This document shows positions 60,809-64,000 of a stretch of 64,000 nt of DNA, piece by piece (position 1 is the stretch's first letter; each line of letters starts with the position of its first letter). The notes under the pieces were generated by a model. It was not told the origin of the DNA. It worked only from the letters and a program-made list of their open reading frames with translations, and made no database searches. Source of the stretch: Bacteroides cutis. Its GTDB lineage: Bacteria; Bacteroidota; Bacteroidia; Bacteroidales; Bacteroidaceae. A program made the translations under genes and the position numbers. Where the stretch lies: positions 930,001 through 994,000 of the forward strand of contig NZ_OEST01000001.1 of assembly GCF_900241005.1 (NCBI RefSeq). The letters run 5' to 3'.

Positions 60809-60901
60809 CCGACGGTGAAACTATATGCAACGTACAAGGCATCTGCACTTAACCGGAAAGACTTGTATACTTATCTCCTTTGATATTGGGACTGAGAGGT
60901 C

Positions 60902-60993
60902 AAAACATCCGGATGTATTGCCCCAAAACATGGGGATGTTTTTGCCCAAAAGACCCGGATGTTTTACGGTAAAACATGGGGATGTTTTGAATG
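60902..60993. repeat. Four tandem 23-nt palindromic units between kdpA and kdpB
   Basis: Units at 60902-60924, 60925-60947, 60948-60970 and 60971-60993, each exactly 23 nt. The core AAAACATCCGGATGTTTT is a palindrome; units 2 and 4 have GGGG in place of CCGG, unit 3 starts AAAAGACCC. The array lies in an unusually long 301-nt gap inside the kdp operon (60809-61109), which otherwise holds nothing I can identify. Possible roles are an mRNA hairpin series that alters the KdpA:KdpB ratio, a protein-binding array, or an internal terminator or promoter. The purpose is unknown. Confidence 0.8.
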
Positions 60994-61109
60994 AAGAGTT
61001 CCGGATATTCAGACCTTCGATATAAGGATGAGAGGAATTAAGTCCCTATAGGAAAGGTAACAGGTATAGAACTCTGGTCCGTACAGTATTATTTTATATA
61101 ACTAAAGAT

Positions 61110-63158
61110 ATGAAAGATAAAAAATCAGCTTCTTTATTTCAAAAGGAGCAAATCATGGAAAGTTTGAGACAGTCATTTGTGAAACTAAATCCACGGGTGA
61201 TGATAAAGAACCCGATCATGTTTACGGTAGAAGTAGTGACAGCTATTATGTTGGTTGTCTGTTTGCTCTCGTTGACAACTCCGGAATATGGGACGTTTGG
61301 ATATAATTTCCTGGTATTTATAGTTCTGTTTGCCACCCTGTTGTTTGCCAATTTTGCCGAGGCCATCGCCGAAGCACGTGGTAAGGCACAGGCAGACAGC
61401 TTACGCAAAACCCGTGAAGAGACTCCCGCCAAAATCCTGGTCGATGGTAAAATTCGCAGTATCAGTAGCTCACGTCTGAAGAAGGGGGATTATTTTATTT
61501 GTGAAGCCGGTGATACAATCCCTGCCGATGGTGAAATAGTAGAAGGATTGGCATCTATTGACGAGAGCGCCATTACCGGTGAGTCTGCTCCGGTTATTCG
61601 TGAAGCGGGTGGTGACAAGAGTTCCGTGACAGGAGGTACAAAAGTGCTTTCCGACAAGATAAAAGTATTGGTAACCCAGCAGCCGGGTGAAAGTTTCCTC
61701 GACAAGATGATTGCGCTGGTCGAAGGAGCCACCCGGCAGAAAACACCGAACGAAATAGCGTTGACTATCCTCTTGGCTGGTTTTACATTGGTGTTTGTCA
61801 TTGTGTGCGTCACTCTGATACCGATGGCGGACTATACCAATATCGACCATCCGGGTACATATATTTCTATTGCCGCCATTCTCTCCCTGTTTGTCTGTCT
61901 GATACCGACTACTATCGGCGGTTTGCTCTCTGCCATCGGTATTGCGGGCATGGATCGTGCGTTGCGTGCCAACGTCATCACCAAATCGGGCAAGGCAGTA
62001 GAAACTGCCGGTGATATTGATACTTTGTTATTGGATAAGACCGGTACCATCACTATCGGTAACCGTAAAGCTACGAAGTTTCATCCTGCTCCAGGCGTTG
62101 ACGAGAAGCTTTTTATAGAAACCTGTCTGCTTTCTTCACTTTCCGATGAAACTCCGGAAGGAAAATCCATCATCGATTTGGGGCGTGAAAACGGCTATCG
62201 GATGCGCGATTTGAACACGACCGGCGCCCGCATGATTTTGTTTACCGCCGAAACCAAATGTTCTGGCGTGGACTTGCCGGACGGAACCCAAATCCGAAAA
62301 GGCGCCTTTGATGCCATCCGTAAGATTGTGGAGAGTGCCGGAAATAAGTTTCCCGGAGAAGTGGAAGAAGTCATTTCGGCAATCTCCGGTAATGGTGGAA
62401 CTCCGTTGGTGGTATGTGTCAACCGGCAGGTAACAGGTGTCATCGAGTTGCAGGACATTATCAAACCGGGTATCCGGGAACGTTTTGAACGTCTTCGCAA
62501 GATGGGAGTGAAAACGGTGATGGTGACCGGTGACAACCCGTTGACTGCCAGATATATTGCGGAAAAGGCAGGTGTGGATGATTTCATTGCTGAGGCTAAG
62601 CCGGAGGATAAGATGGAATATATCAAGAAGGAACAGCAGGCAGGTAAGCTGGTAGCTATGATGGGTGACGGTACGAATGATGCTCCCGCATTGGCACAGG
62701 CCAATGTAGGTGTTGCCATGAACAGTGGTACGCAGGCTGCCAAGGAAGCCGGTAATATGGTGGATCTTGACAATGATCCGACGAAACTGATTGAAATCGT
62801 GGAAATAGGCAAGCAGTTGTTGATGACACGCGGCACGCTGACCACTTTCTCCATAGCAAACGATGTTGCCAAGTATTTTGCCATTATTCCTGCCTTGTTC
62901 ATGGTTGCCATACCGCAACTGGCACCGCTGAACGTCATGGAATTGCATACTCCTGAAACGGCTATTCTTTCGGCTGTCATCTTCAACGCTGTCATTATTC
63001 CGATTTTGATACCGTTGGCTTTGAAGGGAGTACAATATAAGCCGATAGGTGCCAGTGCGCTGCTTCGCCGTAATCTGCTGATATATGGGGTAGGCGGGGT
63101 TATTGCACCGTTCATAGGTATTAAACTGATAGATATGTTAGTCGGTTTATTCTTCTAA
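61110..63158 (+). CDS. kdpB: K+-transporting ATPase catalytic subunit KdpB
   Basis: P-type ATPase of 682 residues, the same length as E. coli KdpB. Actuator motif TGES at 156-159, phosphorylated Asp309 in DKTGT, nucleotide-binding domain (about 315-450), hinge MVTGDNPLTA and GDGTNDAPALAQANVG. Hydrolyses ATP to drive K+ through KdpA. Separated from kdpA by the 301-nt repeat-containing gap. Confidence 0.97.
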   Translation: MKDKKSASLFQKEQIMESLRQSFVKLNPRVMIKNPIMFTVEVVTAIMLVVCLLSLTTPEYGTFGYNFLVFIVLFATLLFANFAEAIAEARGKAQADSLRKTREETPAKILVDGKIRSISSSRLKKGDYFICEAGDTIPADGEIVEGLASIDESAITGESAPVIREAGGDKSSVTGGTKVLSDKIKVLVTQQPGESFLDKMIALVEGATRQKTPNEIALTILLAGFTLVFVIVCVTLIPMADYTNIDHPGTYISIAAILSLFVCLIPTTIGGLLSAIGIAGMDRALRANVITKSGKAVETAGDIDTLLLDKTGTITIGNRKATKFHPAPGVDEKLFIETCLLSSLSDETPEGKSIIDLGRENGYRMRDLNTTGARMILFTAETKCSGVDLPDGTQIRKGAFDAIRKIVESAGNKFPGEVEEVISAISGNGGTPLVVCVNRQVTGVIELQDIIKPGIRERFERLRKMGVKTVMVTGDNPLTARYIAEKAGVDDFIAEAKPEDKMEYIKKEQQAGKLVAMMGDGTNDAPALAQANVGVAMNSGTQAAKEAGNMVDLDNDPTKLIEIVEIGKQLLMTRGTLTTFSIANDVAKYFAIIPALFMVAIPQLAPLNVMELHTPETAILSAVIFNAVIIPILIPLALKGVQYKPIGASALLRRNLLIYGVGGVIAPFIGIKLIDMLVGLFF

Positions 63159-63189
63159 ATTATCAATTAACTAATAATAAAAAGGAAAA

Positions 63190-63780
63190 ATGAAAACTCT
63201 TTGGAAATCACTTAAAATAACACTCGCATTCTGCGTGTTCTTCTCCGTCTTTTATATTCTTGTTTTGTGGATATTTGCACAATTTGCCGGTCCCAACAAG
63301 GGGAATGCGGAAGTGGCCACCCTGAATGGGAAAGTAGTAGGCGCTGCCAATGTGGGACAGCAGTTTACGGAAGATATCTACTTTTGGGGACGTCCTTCCT
63401 GCGCCGGTGCCGGTTACGATGCCTCCGGTTCTGCCGGCAGTAACAAGGGGCCTACCAATGAGGAATATCTTGCTGAAGTGGCAGCCCGTATAGATACTTT
63501 CCTGTTGCATCATCCTTATTTGAGTCGCAAGGATGTTCCTGCCGAAATGGTTACCGCCAGTGGTTCCGGGCTGGATCCCGATATCACTCCTGCCTGTGCC
63601 TATATACAGGTGAAGCGGGTGGCACAGGCACGTGGCATGAATGAGGCGGATGTAAAGGCGATAGTTGACAAAACTGTGGAGAAACCGTTATTCGGTTTGT
63701 TCGGTACGGAAAAGGTGAATGTACTGAAACTGAACATCGCTTTAGAGGAAAATGGAGTTAACAAAAGAAATAACGAATAA
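63190..63780 (+). CDS. kdpC: K+-transporting ATPase subunit KdpC
   Basis: Subunit of 196 residues with one N-terminal membrane helix (about 8-30, ITLAFCVFFSVFYILVLWIF) and a periplasmic or extra-cytoplasmic domain. Family motifs: GAANVGQQFTEDIYFWGRPS, SGSAGSNKGPTNEEY, PAEMVTASGSGLDPDITPAC and the C-terminal LFGLFGTEKVNVLKLNIAL. Raises K+ affinity of the complex. 31 nt after kdpB. Confidence 0.96.
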   Translation: MKTLWKSLKITLAFCVFFSVFYILVLWIFAQFAGPNKGNAEVATLNGKVVGAANVGQQFTEDIYFWGRPSCAGAGYDASGSAGSNKGPTNEEYLAEVAARIDTFLLHHPYLSRKDVPAEMVTASGSGLDPDITPACAYIQVKRVAQARGMNEADVKAIVDKTVEKPLFGLFGTEKVNVLKLNIALEENGVNKRNNE

Positions 63781-63784
63781 GAAT

Positions 63785-64000
63785 ATGAATACTTTAAAAA
63801 TACTTTTCATTAGTATGGTTGTTGCCGTTGCAGCATGTTTTACAGGGATCACTCAAGTGCAGGCTCAAGAGTTTAAAATACAAGGTGACTTGGTAAGCTC
63901 ATACGTGTGGCGTGGCTTTTATCAGACCGGTGCCAGCTTTCAGCCGACATTGGGTTTTGGTATCGGTAATTTTTCGTTGACGGCATGGGGCTCTACCGAT
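63785..64000 (+). CDS. Putative outer-membrane porin (TorF-like), N-terminal part only
   Basis: The first 72 codons of a gene that runs past the window. Signal peptide MNTLKILFISMVVAVAACFT, then VQAQEFKIQGDLVSSYVWRG; the sequence SSYVWRGFYQTGASFQPTLG is typical of the TorF/YfaZ-type outer-membrane beta-barrel family. The ATG lies 5 nt after the kdpC stop, so it belongs to the kdp operon. In Bacteroides such proteins sit between kdpC and a sensor kinase (genus knowledge, from memory). It could be a pore for potassium across the outer membrane (speculative). Confidence 0.65.
   Translation, partial: MNTLKILFISMVVAVAACFTGITQVQAQEFKIQGDLVSSYVWRGFYQTGASFQPTLGFGIGNFSLTAWGSTD

Noticed and set aside
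60902..60993. CRISPR array
   Set aside because: Same reason: direct 23-nt period with no spacers.
60825..61025. 67-codon frame across the kdpA-kdpB gap as a gene
   Set aside because: It is produced by the 23-nt tandem repeats, has no ribosome-binding site, signal or family features, and composition unlike its neighbours.
1..64000. Prophage, integrative element or transposon
   Set aside because: No integrase, transposase, relaxase, phage structural gene or attachment-site pair was seen; the tRNA pair shows no duplicated 3' end nearby.

Overview
The window reads as chromosomal DNA of a gut Bacteroides, probably of the B. fragilis group. The evidence is a complete SusC/SusD polysaccharide-utilisation locus (PUL), lipoproteins with acidic residues after the lipobox cysteine, promoters of the Bacteroides type (TAnnTTTG at -7, sometimes TTTG near -33), and a GH26-GH130-symporter-epimerase operon in the same order as the mannan operon characterised in B. 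fragilis. The species call is an inference. No phage, transposase, integrase or CRISPR array was seen.

Layout. (1) 1-3.8 kb, minus strand: arginine operon argR-GNAT-argG-argC-argD (argD cut by the window edge), with ARG-box-like operators at the argR promoter. (2) 4.0-8.9 kb: glycine-zipper lipoprotein, a tRNA-Phe/tRNA-Pro pair, malate dehydrogenase, a CvfB-like S1 protein, a secreted protein of unknown function, and the decayed remnant of a GT51 transglycosylase. (3) 8.9-14.7 kb, minus strand: five-gene MacAB/TolC-type export operon. (4) 14.9-27.1 kb: ROK sugar kinase, a 1347-residue GH2, ribosomal protein L19, a split 5'-nucleotidase followed by a NagZ/beta-lactamase-fold fusion, and two small envelope proteins. 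(5) 27.2-55.7 kb: the PUL. (6) 55.7-57.0 kb: aspartate kinase. (7) 57.3-64 kb: a sigma-54-dependent response regulator followed by kdpFABC and the start of an outer-membrane protein gene.

The PUL. GH97 and an aldo/keto reductase run leftward. GH3, GH2, an AraC-type regulator, a CE7-like esterase, GH5_7, GH5_2-like, SusC, SusD, two surface glycan-binding proteins, GH5_4, GH26, GH130, a symporter and a 2-epimerase run rightward. The likely substrate is acetylated (galacto)glucomannan. In the model, the surface GH5_4 and binding proteins capture and cut the chain and SusCD imports it. Periplasmic esterase, GH97, mannanases, GH3 and GH2 then trim it, and disaccharides enter the cytosol for epimerisation to mannosyl-glucose and phosphorolysis by GH130.

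Main observations. Six promoters in the PUL carry a related 17-bp element (best copy GGATAAAATAGTATCAT). It ends 20 nt (21 in one case) upstream of the -7 box and covers the place of the -33 element. This predicts a regulon of the local AraC-type protein, including its own gene. A near-consensus -24/-12 sigma-54 promoter stands before the kdp genes, directly after a sigma-54 activator gene, and a 31-codon membrane-peptide gene precedes kdpF. Two intergenic arrays consist of about four tandem 22- or 23-nt units whose cores are palindromes (16.0 kb and 60.9 kb).
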